This document shows, piece after piece, positions 26,510-36,977 of a DNA stretch of 64,000 nucleotides (position 1 is the stretch's first letter; each line of letters opens with the position of its first letter). Source of the stretch: Brassica napus (lineage: Eukaryota > Streptophyta > Magnoliopsida > Brassicales > Brassicaceae); assembly GCF_020379485.1 (NCBI RefSeq), contig NC_063450.1:25024137-25088136 (forward strand), written 5' to 3'. The notes beneath the pieces were generated by a model. That model was not told the origin of the DNA and searched no databases. It saw only the letters and a list, made by a program, of their open reading frames with translations. Both the position numbers and the translations under genes were made by a program.

Positions 26510-26761
26510 GTTACGAAAGACAAGAAAGAGATGAGCCGCTTTAGTTGAAAATATAAAAGATGTAGGGCCCGCTGTACTATTTGCACAGTAAATTTCTTTC
26601 AATATATATACGAACGTTTGCGTTCGTTTGTAAACACACCATCCTTCTCCTTCAATAACACATCCTCTGTTCTTATCAGTATTATCTCTTTCGTACGGGT
26701 ATAAAATTTTGCTTTATTTAAATTCCTGCGATATAATAAAATTCCAGTTCTTTTTATAACA
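26510..26761 (+). repeat. 5' LTR of copia element 2
   Basis: 252 bp, ends TGTTA/TAACA, TATA-like AATATATATACG at about 26599-26611 followed by a CTCCTTCAATAACAC leader. It differs from the 3' LTR at, for example, TTTAGTTG versus TTTCGTTG and CTGTAC versus CTGCAC. Confidence 0.95.
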
Positions 26762-26867
26762 CGTTATCAGCACGATCACTCTGCGATTCGGTAAAATTTA
26801 TTTGTATCATTTATACCCTGTTATAATGGCCGGAATGCCGCCTATATTATTTACTATTAATTTAATT

Positions 26868-27058
26868 TATTTATTGGTCGGCCGAGCCGCCTTATATTCT
26901 GTTTATTGTTTATTAGTCGGTCGAGCCGCCTTATATCCTGTTTATTATTTATTGGTCGGCCGAGCCGCCTTATATTCTGTTTGTTATTAATTGGTCGGCC
27001 GAGCCGCCGTATAATTTATTTATTACTCTGCATTGATCGGCTGAGCCGTCGCATGATT
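26868..27058 (+). repeat. About 39-bp direct repeats in the copia leader
   Basis: Five units, each with GGTCGGCCGAGCCGCC or a close variant followed by TTATATTCTGTTTATT. They lie in the untranslated leader between PBS and gag. The GC-rich palindromic core CGGCCG within AT-rich DNA is striking. They could form an RNA structure such as a packaging or dimerisation signal, which is inference only. Confidence 0.85.
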
Positions 27059-27347
27059 TGTTGTCATAACATAAATATTTCATTGCCATAATTTTTACTT
27101 TTATGAAATTTTATAGATTTGATTGACTGTTTAATACGATATTTTCAGACTGATTTTTAGTGCACTCGATTTAACCCCAACGGTCACAAAGAATTTTTTT
27201 CAAAAATTTCCCCTTTCTCCAACGGCCATGAACAGTAATTTTCATCTATAAATACAACTCATTTTCACTCCATTTCATCATCCAAAACATTTCATCTTCT
27301 CTCAAAAATTTCAAATCGCTCTCCTCCGATTTATCATTTCAAGAAAG

Positions 27348-27515
27348 ATGATTCGCGCACTTTTGTTTTTATGTGCCATTTTTATTTGTGTTTCTATTTA
27401 TGGTTTATTCGTTGGAGAATTTACTCCGAGTGAATTTAAGATGAATATCGGTTTAATTTTCTTTACATCGCTTCTCCTTGTAATTGCTTGCATGATTAAT
27501 GTAAACGGTTTTTAA
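27348..27515 (+). CDS. Small two-helix hydrophobic ORF (55 aa) in the copia leader
   Basis: ATG at 27348 opens a 55-codon frame ending in TAA at 27513-27515. Residues about 4-22 (ALLFLCAIFICVSIYGLF) and 34-50 (IGLIFFTSLLLVIACMI) are both strongly hydrophobic and are separated by a short acidic loop, GEFTPSEFK. It is upstream of gag and in another frame. A plant-type TATA box (CTATAAATAC, about 27246-27255) and a CT-rich leader lie 60-100 bp upstream, so it could have its own transcript. I know no named family. Expression is unproven and the frame could be chance. Confidence 0.4.
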   Translation: MIRALLFLCAIFICVSIYGLFVGEFTPSEFKMNIGLIFFTSLLLVIACMINVNGF

Positions 27516-27563
27516 ATTATGAAGTTCTAATAAAATATTTTATTTTGTGTTTTAGAAATACAA

Positions 27564-28523
27564 ATGGCAAACATCGAGAAACTCCAGTTCCCGGCTCTGA
27601 AAGTAACCGGCGAAAATTATGTCAGATGGGTCACAAATGTGAAACCTTATCTTGTAATAAAAAAGATAACTGAAGCGATAGAAGTCGGTAACAAATCGCC
27701 ACCCGAGCATATAGCCGAAGCGATAATCTTCCTGAAGAAGCATTTAGATGAGAATCTAACTCACGACTATGGAGACGTTGAGGACCCAGCCGTACTATGG
27801 CAAGCCTTGAAAGATAGGTTCGATAATCAAAAGGAAATCAATCTCCCTCACGCTCTTGAAGAGTGGAAAACCCTGAGGTTTCAGGATTTCCAAAGGGTTA
27901 GAGATTACAATTCCACTATCTTGAGGATAGTTGCACAATTAAAATATTGTGGTAACCCTGTCACCGAAGCAGAAATGCTTGACAAGACATACAATACTTT
28001 CCACAAAGAACACAACGTCTTATCCCGAATTTACAGAAAATGTGGGTACACCAAATTTTCTGAATTGATGGTAACACTCATGTTGGCTGAAAAGAACGAT
28101 GAGTTACTAATCAAAAACCATAATTCCCGACCTACGGGAGCCAAGGCATTTCCCGAAGTGAATGCTACGGCGGTAGAATATTCGGGAAGGAGAAACCAGA
28201 CCAACCGAGGTCGTGGTCGGCGTTTCAACAACAAACGTGGAAAGCCTTACTATCCTAAAAGTATTAGATCTAACAAATGGGTTAGATCTGAACAACCTCC
28301 TAAAGGCAAAGAAACCGAAGAGGATACCACAAAGAAAAGTGAGACTGTATGTTACAGATGTGGATGTAAAGGACATTGGTCCCGTACCTGTCGTACTCCC
28401 CCACATTTGTGCAAGTTATATCAAGAGTCCATAAAAGGAAAGGTTAAAGAGGTGAACCTCACAGAAAATGTTGAAGGGACCTCATACCTTGAATCCTCCG
28501 ACTTCGCTAATGAGCTGGACTAG
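27564..28523 (+). CDS. Copia gag (319 aa, UBN2 type with CCHC zinc knuckle)
   Basis: The protein forms the virus-like particle shell of the retrotransposon. It starts MANIEKLQFPALKVTGENYV, the usual copia Gag N-terminus. The retrotransposon Gag/UBN2 region spans about residues 10-190, followed by an Arg/Gly-rich stretch (RRNQTNRGRGRRFNN) and one zinc knuckle, CYRCGCKGHWSRTC, near residue 260. The frame ends with TAG at 28521-28523, separate from pol, rather than as one fused polyprotein. It is intact. Confidence 0.93.
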   Translation: MANIEKLQFPALKVTGENYVRWVTNVKPYLVIKKITEAIEVGNKSPPEHIAEAIIFLKKHLDENLTHDYGDVEDPAVLWQALKDRFDNQKEINLPHALEEWKTLRFQDFQRVRDYNSTILRIVAQLKYCGNPVTEAEMLDKTYNTFHKEHNVLSRIYRKCGYTKFSELMVTLMLAEKNDELLIKNHNSRPTGAKAFPEVNATAVEYSGRRNQTNRGRGRRFNNKRGKPYYPKSIRSNKWVRSEQPPKGKETEEDTTKKSETVCYRCGCKGHWSRTCRTPPHLCKLYQESIKGKVKEVNLTENVEGTSYLESSDFANELD

Positions 28524-28722
28524 ATTACTCCTGAAGAGAATCGAAATGCCTATGATAAGAGTATTGAATAGTTTTCAGTATTACCATGTATAATTATTAT
28601 ATTTCATGTTTTAAACAAATAATGATGTTTTTAACGTCATCTTATTGTATAATTATTATGTGTTTCCTTATATGAATGAATTTTATGTTTTTCTTTTATT
28701 AATATTTATGACAATTTCAGAA

Positions 28723-31700
28723 ATGGATCAGAATACTAATGAAGCAAAATCCAAGAAACGGATTCGTGAAATATGCATACCAGATAGTGGAACAACGCAC
28801 ACTATTCTGAGACAAAAGAGATATTTCTCTGATATAAAACCGACAAGAATTGTCGTCAATACAATATCAGGTCCTGCAGACGTGATTGAAGGAACTGGTA
28901 AAGCAAACTTTACTTTACCGAATGGAACAAAATTTTCCATAAATAATGCTCTATATTCTCCAAGTTCTAAAAGGAATTTGTTGAGTTTTAAAGACATATA
29001 TCTTCACGGATATGATACTCAGTCTGCAACTGAGGATGGAAAGAAATACATGTATGTAACTTCTGAGAAATGTGGCAGAAAACACATATTGGAAAAGTTT
29101 CCAGAGCTTCCTTCGGGGTTACATCATACTTATATCGATGAGATCGAATCAAATCTTGTAGTAGAACGGAACCCAGAAGAGTTCACGTTATGGCATGATC
29201 GCCTTGGCCACCCAGGAACTACAATGATGCGTAAAATCATAGAAAGTTCACATGGTCATCCACTGAAAATCCAGGAGATTTCTCAAGGGAATAAAATGAC
29301 ATGTGTTGCATGTTCTCTAGGAAAATTGATCGTAAGGCCATCGCCAACCAAAATCGATAAAGAATCACCAAAGTTCCTTGAAAGAATTCAAGGCGATATA
29401 TGTGGACCTATACACCCACCTTGTGGACCATTCCACTATTTTATGGTATTAATTGACGCATCCAGTAGATGGTCACACGTTTGTCTATTATCATCTCGAA
29501 ATGTGGCATTTGCGAGATTTCTAACTCAGATAATCAAACTGCGAGCACAGTTTCCTGATTATACTATTAAAAGAGTTAGACTAGACAACGCTGGTGAATT
29601 CACATCCCAAGCATTCAATGACTATTGTATGGTAATGGGAATTGAAGTTGAACATTCGGTTGCTCATGTTCATACGCAAAATGGTTTGGCTGAATCTTTA
29701 ATTAAGCGTCTGCAATTGATTGCAAGACCATTGATCATGAGATCAAAACTTCCAACCTCTGTATGGGGACATGCCATTTTGCATGCAGAAGCACTCATTC
29801 GGATCAGACCGAGTGCATACCATAAGTATTCCCCACTACAGTTAGCGTTTGGTCGAGAACCAAACATTTCCCACTTTAGAATCTTTGGTTGTGCGGTATA
29901 TGTGCCTGTAGCACCACCACAACGTACAAAGATGGGACCACAAAGAAGATTGGGAATATATGTTGGTTTTGATTCCCCATCAATTATAAGATACCTAGAA
30001 CCACAGACTGGTGACGTCTTTACAGCACGTTTTGCTGATTGTCATTTTGACGAAAATGTATTCCCAGTTCTAGGGGGAGAAAACAAAAATGTTGGAAGTG
30101 ATATAAAATGGAGTGTACCATCATTGTTATATCTTGATCCTCCCACTAAAGAGTCAGAACTAGAAGTTCGACGAATTATGCATTTACAGAGTATAGCTAA
30201 CCAGCTACCTGATGCATTTGTAGATACCAAGACGGTAACTAAATCTCATATACCAGCTGCAAATGCTCCTGCTCGTATCAAAATGCCAAATGAACAAGAA
30301 AAGGAGGATGACACACGAGAGCCAAAAACACGCCTGAAGCGTGGTAGACCTGTTGGTTCTAAGGATAAGAATCCTAGGAAACAGAAGAAAGCTGAAATAT
30401 ATGATGCACCCAAAATAGCAGAAAATATTTTGGAAGAAATAAATGATAAGGATTCTGATGAATCAGAGCATCATGAATCAGAGCATCATGAATCGAAAGA
30501 TAATCATGAGATTTCTATTAATTACATCCATAATAAAAGGATATGGAATAGAAATGAACAAAATGACCTTGATGATGCTTTCTCATATATTGTGTCAAGT
30601 GAAATAAATGAAGAAATCGATGATCCAGAACCAAAATCTGTCTATGAATGTCAAAAGAGACATGATTGGGAACAATGGAAAAATGCAATACAAGCTGAAC
30701 TTGATTCGCTTAATAAACGAAAAGTATTTGGATCTATTGTGCTCACACCTGCAGATGTGAGACCAGTTGGGTACAAATGGGTTTTCGTTCGAAAGCGAAA
30801 TGAGAAAAATGAGATTACGAGATACAAAGCTCGTCTAGTGGCTCAAGGTTTTTCTCAAAGACCTGGAATCGATTATGAAGAAACGTATTCTCCAGTTATG
30901 GATGCCATCACATTTAGATTCCTGATGAGTCTAGCAGCTGATAAAAATCTAGAGATGCGTCTCATGGATGTTGTTACAGCTTATCTATATGGATCATTAG
31001 ATACTGATATCTACATGAAAGTTCCTGATGGATTTAAAATGCCAGAAGCATTAAGTTCCAAACCTAAAGAGTTATGTGCAATAAAATTGCAAAGATCATT
31101 ATATGGGTTAAAGCAATCTGGACGTATGTGGTATAATCGTCTCAGTGATCATTTAACAAAAGAAGGATATGTGAATGATCCTATATGCCCATGTGTTTTC
31201 ATCAAGAAAACAATATCCGGATTTGTAATAATCGCGGTATATGTTGATGATCTTAACATTATCGGAACTCAAAAGGAAATACAAAAGGCATCAGACTATC
31301 TCAAAGGAGAATTTGAGATGAAAGATCTTGGACAGACACAGTATTGTCTTGGCCTACAAATAGAACATTCACAAAATGGTATATTTGTGCATCAATCCAC
31401 ATACACTAAAAGAGTGTTGAAACGATTTAACATGGATAAATCAACTCCTCTTAGCACCCCGATGGTCGTTAGGTCACTTAATATTGAAAGTGATCCATTT
31501 CGACCACCTGAGGAAAAAGAAGAGATACTTGGTCCGGAAGTACCATATCTAAGTGCAATTGGAGCGCTGATGTACCTTGCAAATTGTACACGGCCTGATA
31601 TATCATTTGCTGTGAATCTTTTGGCAAGATTCAGCTCATCTCCAACTCGAAGACATTGGAATGGGATTAAACATGTTTTTCGTTACCTCCAAGGGACCAT

Positions 31701-32237
31701 TGATTTAGGCTTGTTTTATCCTAAAAGTTCAAAAGGTCAAATGGTTGGTTTTGCAGATGCAGGATATCTTTCAGATCCACACAAAGCCCGATCGCAAACA
31801 GGATACGTTTTTACGATCGGAGGCACTGCTATATCTTGGCGTTCTCAGAAACAAACGCTCGTGGCTACTTCTTCAAATCATGCTGAGATCATTGCACTCC
31901 ATGAAGCAAGTAGAGAATGTGTATGGCTAGATCAATAAGCCGACACATCTGTTCAAGCAGTGGAATTGACGAAAATATAGAGCCAACTATTTTATATGAA
32001 GATAATGCAGCATGTGTTGCTCAAACAAAGGACGGATATATCAAAAGCGATAGAACGAAGCATATTCATCCGAAGTTCTTCTCATACACTCAAGAGCTCG
32101 TGAAGAAGAAAGAGATTGAAGTAAGATATGTCCAATCATGCGACAATGCAGCTGACCTCTTCACAAAATCACTTCCGACTTCGATATTCAGAAAACATGT
32201 TCGTAACATTGGAATGCGTCATCAGAAGGATCTATGA
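28723..32237 (+). pseudogene. Copia pol (protease, integrase, RT, RNase H), one frameshift near the end
   Basis: An open frame from 28645 (likely true start ATG at 28723, just after an acceptor-like TTTCAG) to 31938 encodes a protease motif (IPDSGTTHT), GAG-pre-integrase (LWHDRLGHPG), an integrase core (GDICGPIHPP, RLDNAGEFTS, HTQNGLAES), RT (YKARLVAQGFSQ, AVYVDDLNIIGT) and RNase H (GFADAGYLSDPHKARSQTGY). It stops at TAA within ECVWLDQ. The remaining RNase H and tail (YEDNAACVAQ ... DLFTKSLP) continue at 31917-32237 in another frame, so one base has been gained or lost near 31930. The element may be mobilised only in trans. Confidence 0.93.
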
Positions 32238-32382
32238 CTGCTCATTCGAGGGGGAGCTTACGTAGTTGTACTCTTTTTACCTTACTATGGTTTTTCCCAT
32301 TGGGTTTTCCTAGAAAGGTTTTTAACGAGGCAACAAAGACGTTAAGCGAGAGCGGATAGTGACACCGGCCCCCAAGGGGGAG

Positions 32383-32632
32383 TGTTACGAAAGACAAGAA
32401 AAGATGAGCCGCTTTCGTTGAAAATATAAAAGATGTGGGGCCCGCTGCACTATTTGCACAGTAAATTTCCTTCTATATATACGAACGTTTGCGTTCGTTT
32501 GTAAACACACCATCCTTCTCCTTCAATAACACATCCTCTCTTCTTATCAGTATTATCTCTTTCGTACGGGTATAAAATTTTGCTTTATTTAAATTCCTGC
32601 GATATAATAAAATTCCAGTTTTTTTTATAACA
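32383..32632 (+). repeat. 3' LTR of copia element 2
   Basis: 250 bp, preceded by the polypurine tract at 32374-32382 and followed by the TSD ATATT. Confidence 0.95.
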
Positions 32633-32795
32633 ATATTTACATTACATACATGAGCACTTACAAAAAAACATGTGTGATGAAATTGTCGTGGAAAGAGTAA
32701 TTTAAATATGAGCTAAAAGTGTGAGTAAACATGAGAATCCACCAATAATCAAAAAAAATGTTCATCATTATGATCAACAATCCGTTTTAAAAAAA

Positions 32796-33216
32796 GAGAA
32801 AAAGACAAAAATAGCACTAAATCAAGTTTTTGTTCCCAAACTAGTACTCAAGATCAAAAGTCACAAAAATAGCACTTAATGTTTTATCAAAAGTCACAAA
32901 CTTAGGGTTTAGAGTTAAAGGGTGGGGTTTAGGATTTAGGGTTTAGGGTTTAGGGTTTAGAGTTTAGGGTTTAGGGTTTAGATTTTAGGGTTTAGGGTTT
33001 AGGGTTTATGGTTTAGGGTTTAGGATTTAGAATTTAGGGTTTAGGGTTTAGAGTTGAGAAATGAGGTTTTGGGGATAAGATTTCAAATTTTGAAAAATAA
33101 AAAAATTAAAATTTTCAAAGGATAAACTTAGAAAAGTGCTATTTTAGTCATTTTAGTTTTTGAGTGCTATTTTGTGATATAAACTTAGAAATGTGCTATT
33201 TCGAAGATTTGCCCTT
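32796..33216. repeat. MITE-like repeat with interstitial telomere-type core (copy 2, inverted)
   Basis: Reverse-orientation relative of 12532-12871. It starts GAGAAAAAGACAAAAATAGC and ends GAAGATTTGCCCTT. The core at about 32911-33050 has roughly nineteen degenerate TTTAGGG heptamers, about twice as many as copy 1. It lies between copia element 2 and the PMEI promoter. Confidence 0.87.
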
Positions 33217-33742
33217 AAAAAAACCCATTAGCTAGTTAAAAAAAAGAAAAATATCCAATAGCTAGAACATTTGGTGTCTAAAAATTGTCGGTTTTTGTTT
33301 CTATGTATCTTGCTAATCATGTGATCGAGTTTGCATTTTCATTTCACAACACAAAAGCAATATACACACTATTCTAGTCCGGCCCATTATTCTTTTCCCG
33401 AACCCATCAAAATATTTCAGAGGGTATTTACGTCGAACCATAAGAACATAGAACATTATTAACGGGTTCGGTGAAATTCTTATAGGAATATAAAAACTCG
33501 TCTCTTAACTTTTAACTAAAAAAAAACGTGCTCTTAAATTATAAGTCCACCCTAAGAACTCTCCGTTATTCATGTTTTAATTTCGCTTTACGGCACCAAA
33601 GGGAGAGCTGTGTTGCCTGTTTGTGGTACTTTATCTATATAAATATACACACTTGAGAGATCACAAATTCCAAACAACCCATAACCCAAAAAAGAGGCAC
33701 TTGCATGTCACAAGAATCCAACACACAAGAACAGAAGAAACC
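33217..33742 (+). promoter_or_regulatory. PMEI upstream region with TATA box
   Basis: The sequence CTATATAAATATAC at about 33635-33648 is a strong TATA box, putting transcription start near 33670 and leaving a short leader before the ATG at 33743. The in-frame ATG at 33623 lies upstream of this TATA box and is therefore rejected as start. No other gene is seen in the region. Confidence 0.65.
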
Positions 33743-34378
33743 ATGAAGAAACCTTCCCTTCATACATCACTTATCTTCTTCTTCTTCTTAGCAACTCTCC
33801 TCCCAATAATCCTCACTGTCCACTCCCAACCCTCTTCATTACCATCAGACGACTCAGATTTCATCCGTACGAGCTGCAACACAACCTTATACCCCGTCCT
33901 CTGCGTCTCCTCTCTCTCAAACTTCTCAAGCTCCGTCAACAACGATCCAGCTCTCTTGGCTCGCGCCGCAATCTCCGTCACTCTCTCCAAAGCTCTCGAA
34001 TTAGGCTCATACCTCTCGAACGTCACCGCTCTTCTCAAGAGCCAGGTGGAAAATGGGGGCCACCCAGCCGCAGCCGTCGTTTTCCATGACTGCTTCGAGA
34101 ATCTCAAAGACGCGGTCGATGAAATGAGAGGCTCGATGAAACAGATGAGGGACTTGGTCTCCACTGGCTCGCTTGAGTCGTTCAGGTTCCAGATGAGTAA
34201 CGTGCAGACTTGGCTTAGTGCGGCTTTAACCGATGAAGAGACTTGTACAGACGGGTTTAAAGACGTTCAAGATGAGCCGAGGAAAGATGAGGTGTGCGCT
34301 CGGGTCGATGATGTCAAGAAGTTGACTAGTAATGCTTTGGCTCTAGTTAACCGATGCGTTGATAAGGCGATGCATTGA
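33743..34378 (+). CDS. Plant invertase / pectin methylesterase inhibitor (PMEI)
   Basis: This intronless 211-aa protein starts MKKPSLHTSLIFFFFLATLL, a signal peptide with predicted cleavage near VHSQ, so it is secreted to the cell wall. The PMEI domain is an alpha-helical bundle that caps pectin methylesterase or invertase. Expected landmarks are present: the first Cys pair in IRTSCNTTLYPVLC, the central HDCFENLKDAVDEM, and the later Cys in LTDEETCTDGF. It ends LVNRCVDKAMH. It is intact, with length typical for single-domain PMEIs. Whether the target is PME or invertase cannot be told from sequence. Position suggests the At1g23205 orthologue. Confidence 0.96.
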   Translation: MKKPSLHTSLIFFFFLATLLPIILTVHSQPSSLPSDDSDFIRTSCNTTLYPVLCVSSLSNFSSSVNNDPALLARAAISVTLSKALELGSYLSNVTALLKSQVENGGHPAAAVVFHDCFENLKDAVDEMRGSMKQMRDLVSTGSLESFRFQMSNVQTWLSAALTDEETCTDGFKDVQDEPRKDEVCARVDDVKKLTSNALALVNRCVDKAMH

Positions 34379-34515
34379 TCTTTGTTCACCAAATATTTTT
34401 CTTCTTTTGATCACTTGAAAAAATAAATCATTGTTTTTATATGTTGTTGTCACGCGTGCATGATATATATGTATAACAAGATAAGTCTGTTTGTTATTGG
34501 CTGAAATGAAACTGG

Positions 34516-34553
<38 letters not shown>

Positions 34554-35287
34554 GTACAAGTTGTTAACGCTTTTCGTTTGTGGAAACTACTAAAATAAAG
34601 TAGTGTGTGGAAAGAATTAGTAGTCTATTTTTTTCTCTGTCTTTTTACAACGTATAAATCGTTTAAAAACCTAAAAGCTACAAAATCGTATGAGCTGAAA
34701 AATACTTTTAGCTTTTTGATTGAGAAAAAAAACAAAAATAAGTTGACTTTATTTGAAATTGAAATTTAATGGTAGTTAAAATAACTTTGATGTCCAGATG
34801 GTTTGGTGTTGAGTTGTGAAAAATACAAGAAAAGGGTTTTAGAAGAATCTGGGCAAAGAAATTTTTTGACAATGCTAGAAAACAAAAATTAAAACGTCTT
34901 GAAATTAAAACACAATTGATTGGTTTTAAACGCAAACCAGCAGTGCCAGCAGTTACAACCTAAACTACACACTACAAATTTTGGACATTATTGTAGGAAT
35001 GAATAAATCACATTATTAATATATAATAATGGCTGATGATGTTATGTTATTAAAAAAAATCAAAGTATATCATGGTTAATGTATGCATGCGCTGTAATTC
35101 CACAATTACATGGACGTGATATGTTAATGCCCGACAATCTCTAGAGCTTAGTTAATTCAATATGCGTTGCAACTTGTATAAGTGCATACACATGCATACA
35201 ATAAATCTTCTCCCCCATTTTCGAATATATTATTTATATCAGTATACATATATCTACTTATCTGCATATGTGTATCTATGTGTGTAT
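34379..35287. other. Intergenic, with (AT)n microsatellite
   Basis: PMEI 3' flank. A long (TA)n tract runs about 34518-34551. No gene recognised before the Athila-type element begins. Confidence 0.6.
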
Positions 35288-35292
35288 GCCAC

Positions 35293-36760
35293 TATCTCAC
35301 TCAAATTACATTAAGAAGTGATTTATACTCTCTCAAATAAGAGGTCGAGTTGTAGTACTTATAGATCGAATCCACAGAGAGTTAGGACACACAATAGATC
35401 TAAACAGTTTATGATTATAAGCTAGGCTAATAGTTTATTAATACAATAAATATAGTAAATTGCAGTGGTGAGCAAGGCAGTTGCTCGGCTGATTGATTGA
35501 GGTTTGATAGAAGGATGGTTGCTAGACTTAGAGTTTCATTCAGGTTATTAGAACTCTAATCTATAGATGCTAAGGATTTATTCTAAAACTCGATATCTAA
35601 TGCAAAAGACAACCAGTTCTCACTGTGAGTCTAATCTATTGACTAAGTTCCATGTTTCAGCATCCGCATGTCAACACGGATCGAGCGTCGATCGATGCTA
35701 TGGTATGAGCGCCGATCGATGCTTCGGTATGAGCGTCGATCGATGCTATGGTATAAGCATCGATCGACGCTGCCTTAGCCAAGCGTTATCGATCTGATCG
35801 AATATGTTCAACTAAATTCCTATACCAACTTTCGTATGCGCCTAGGTATCTAATCCACCAGGATTTGGGTTCCGTTAATTGATTGCACTCTCGTGCCTCT
35901 CAATTGTCCTATGATTCTTGGTTCAAGCAATTAGTCACACTCTCGTGGTTTTCCAACTACTCTAGATCCTAGTATTACAAGCTATCTTGATGTAGAGATC
36001 TTTAGATATCCTAACAATCATTTAATTCATAAATTCATTCAAAACCCTAGAAATTTCTAAACCTAGCAGGTGGATCTACTCATGCATGATGTTTGTCACA
36101 TAAATCATAGATGAATAGATGAATAACATAAAATATAAATAAAACCAAAACAATGGAGTTCCAAGAGGACTCTGAAGGAGTTCCTCCCTTCTCTCCTATC
36201 CTAGAACTATGAATAAAATAAAGCTTAGCCGTCAACAATGGCTTAGAAAACACATAAATAGGGTTTCAGGTCGTCCAAGGGTATTATGGTAATTTGGGGT
36301 TGCTTCTGGGCTTCAGTCGGTCATAAAATATGCCCAGCCCATATTTTGGCATCACTGTCGACCGACATCAATGCTGTTACATTGATCGACAGTCCTTCAT
36401 TTCCTCGACAGTTTCATCTCACGAGGCAGACTGACGACTCTTCAGTAAATCGGGCATAACGTCTGCTACATGATGCTGATTGACCTCAACCTGGTGGCAT
36501 TGGAAAGCTAACTCAAAGCTCTATCTGTTGTCAAAAGATGGGCTCAATCTAACAGTGGTAAGGTCTCCATCCATAGCTAGACATCTGACGCGTATGTCCA
36601 GCTCTGCACTCAAAAAGCTCCAAAAGACACCAAAATCACCACTTTCCTCCAAATCGTCCCTGAACCTTTAAATACTCTAAATAGAATCAATATAGTATTA
36701 AATATATATTAAAATACTTATAGACCATGACTAAAAGTGGGTAAAATTCATGGTCTATCA
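35293..36760 (-). repeat. 3' LTR of the Athila-type element
   Basis: Partner of 43713-45180. It carries the same four TCGATCGA units at about 35683-35772; one has mutated to CCGATCGA. The terminal bases near 35293 have diverged slightly from the partner. Confidence 0.93.
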
Positions 36761-36977
36761 ACTCCCTCAGACTTACCCTTTTGCTTGTCCTCAAGCAAAA
36801 CAGACGGGCAGTCTCTTTGAAAGAGGTTTGAAAATAGCATGGACTTACAAGATTTAAAAACTTAGAATCATCACCTCTACAATATTGCAATCCACATCTA
36901 AGAAGTCCTAATCACAAAAGCACATTATACCATATCCTAGCTTAGCAACTAAATTCACCTAGCCAACAACTTAGCAA

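Larger units (their letters stand above)
26510..32632 (+). mobile_element. Near-complete Ty1/copia element (6.1 kb) with TSD ATATT
   Basis: The LTRs are 26510-26761 and 32383-32632, both starting TGTTACGAAAG and ending TATAACA. The 5-bp direct repeat ATATT flanks the element (26505-26509 and 32633-32637). The PBS-like sequence CGTTATCAGCACGA follows the 5' LTR, and the polypurine tract AAGGGGGAG precedes the 3' LTR. Inside are a repetitive leader, a small hydrophobic ORF, gag, and pol in a separate frame. The two LTRs differ at a handful of positions, so insertion is fairly recent. It lies between the dynein light chain and PMEI genes. Confidence 0.97.

Noticed and set aside
32911..33060. Possible chromosome end (telomere)
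   Set aside because: The TTTAGGG-like heptamers are few, degenerate, interstitial and part of a repeat that recurs at 12.5 kb with unique genes on both sides.
33623..33742. Longer PMEI protein starting at the upstream in-frame ATG
   Set aside because: That ATG precedes the TATA box; the start at 33743 gives a clean signal peptide.
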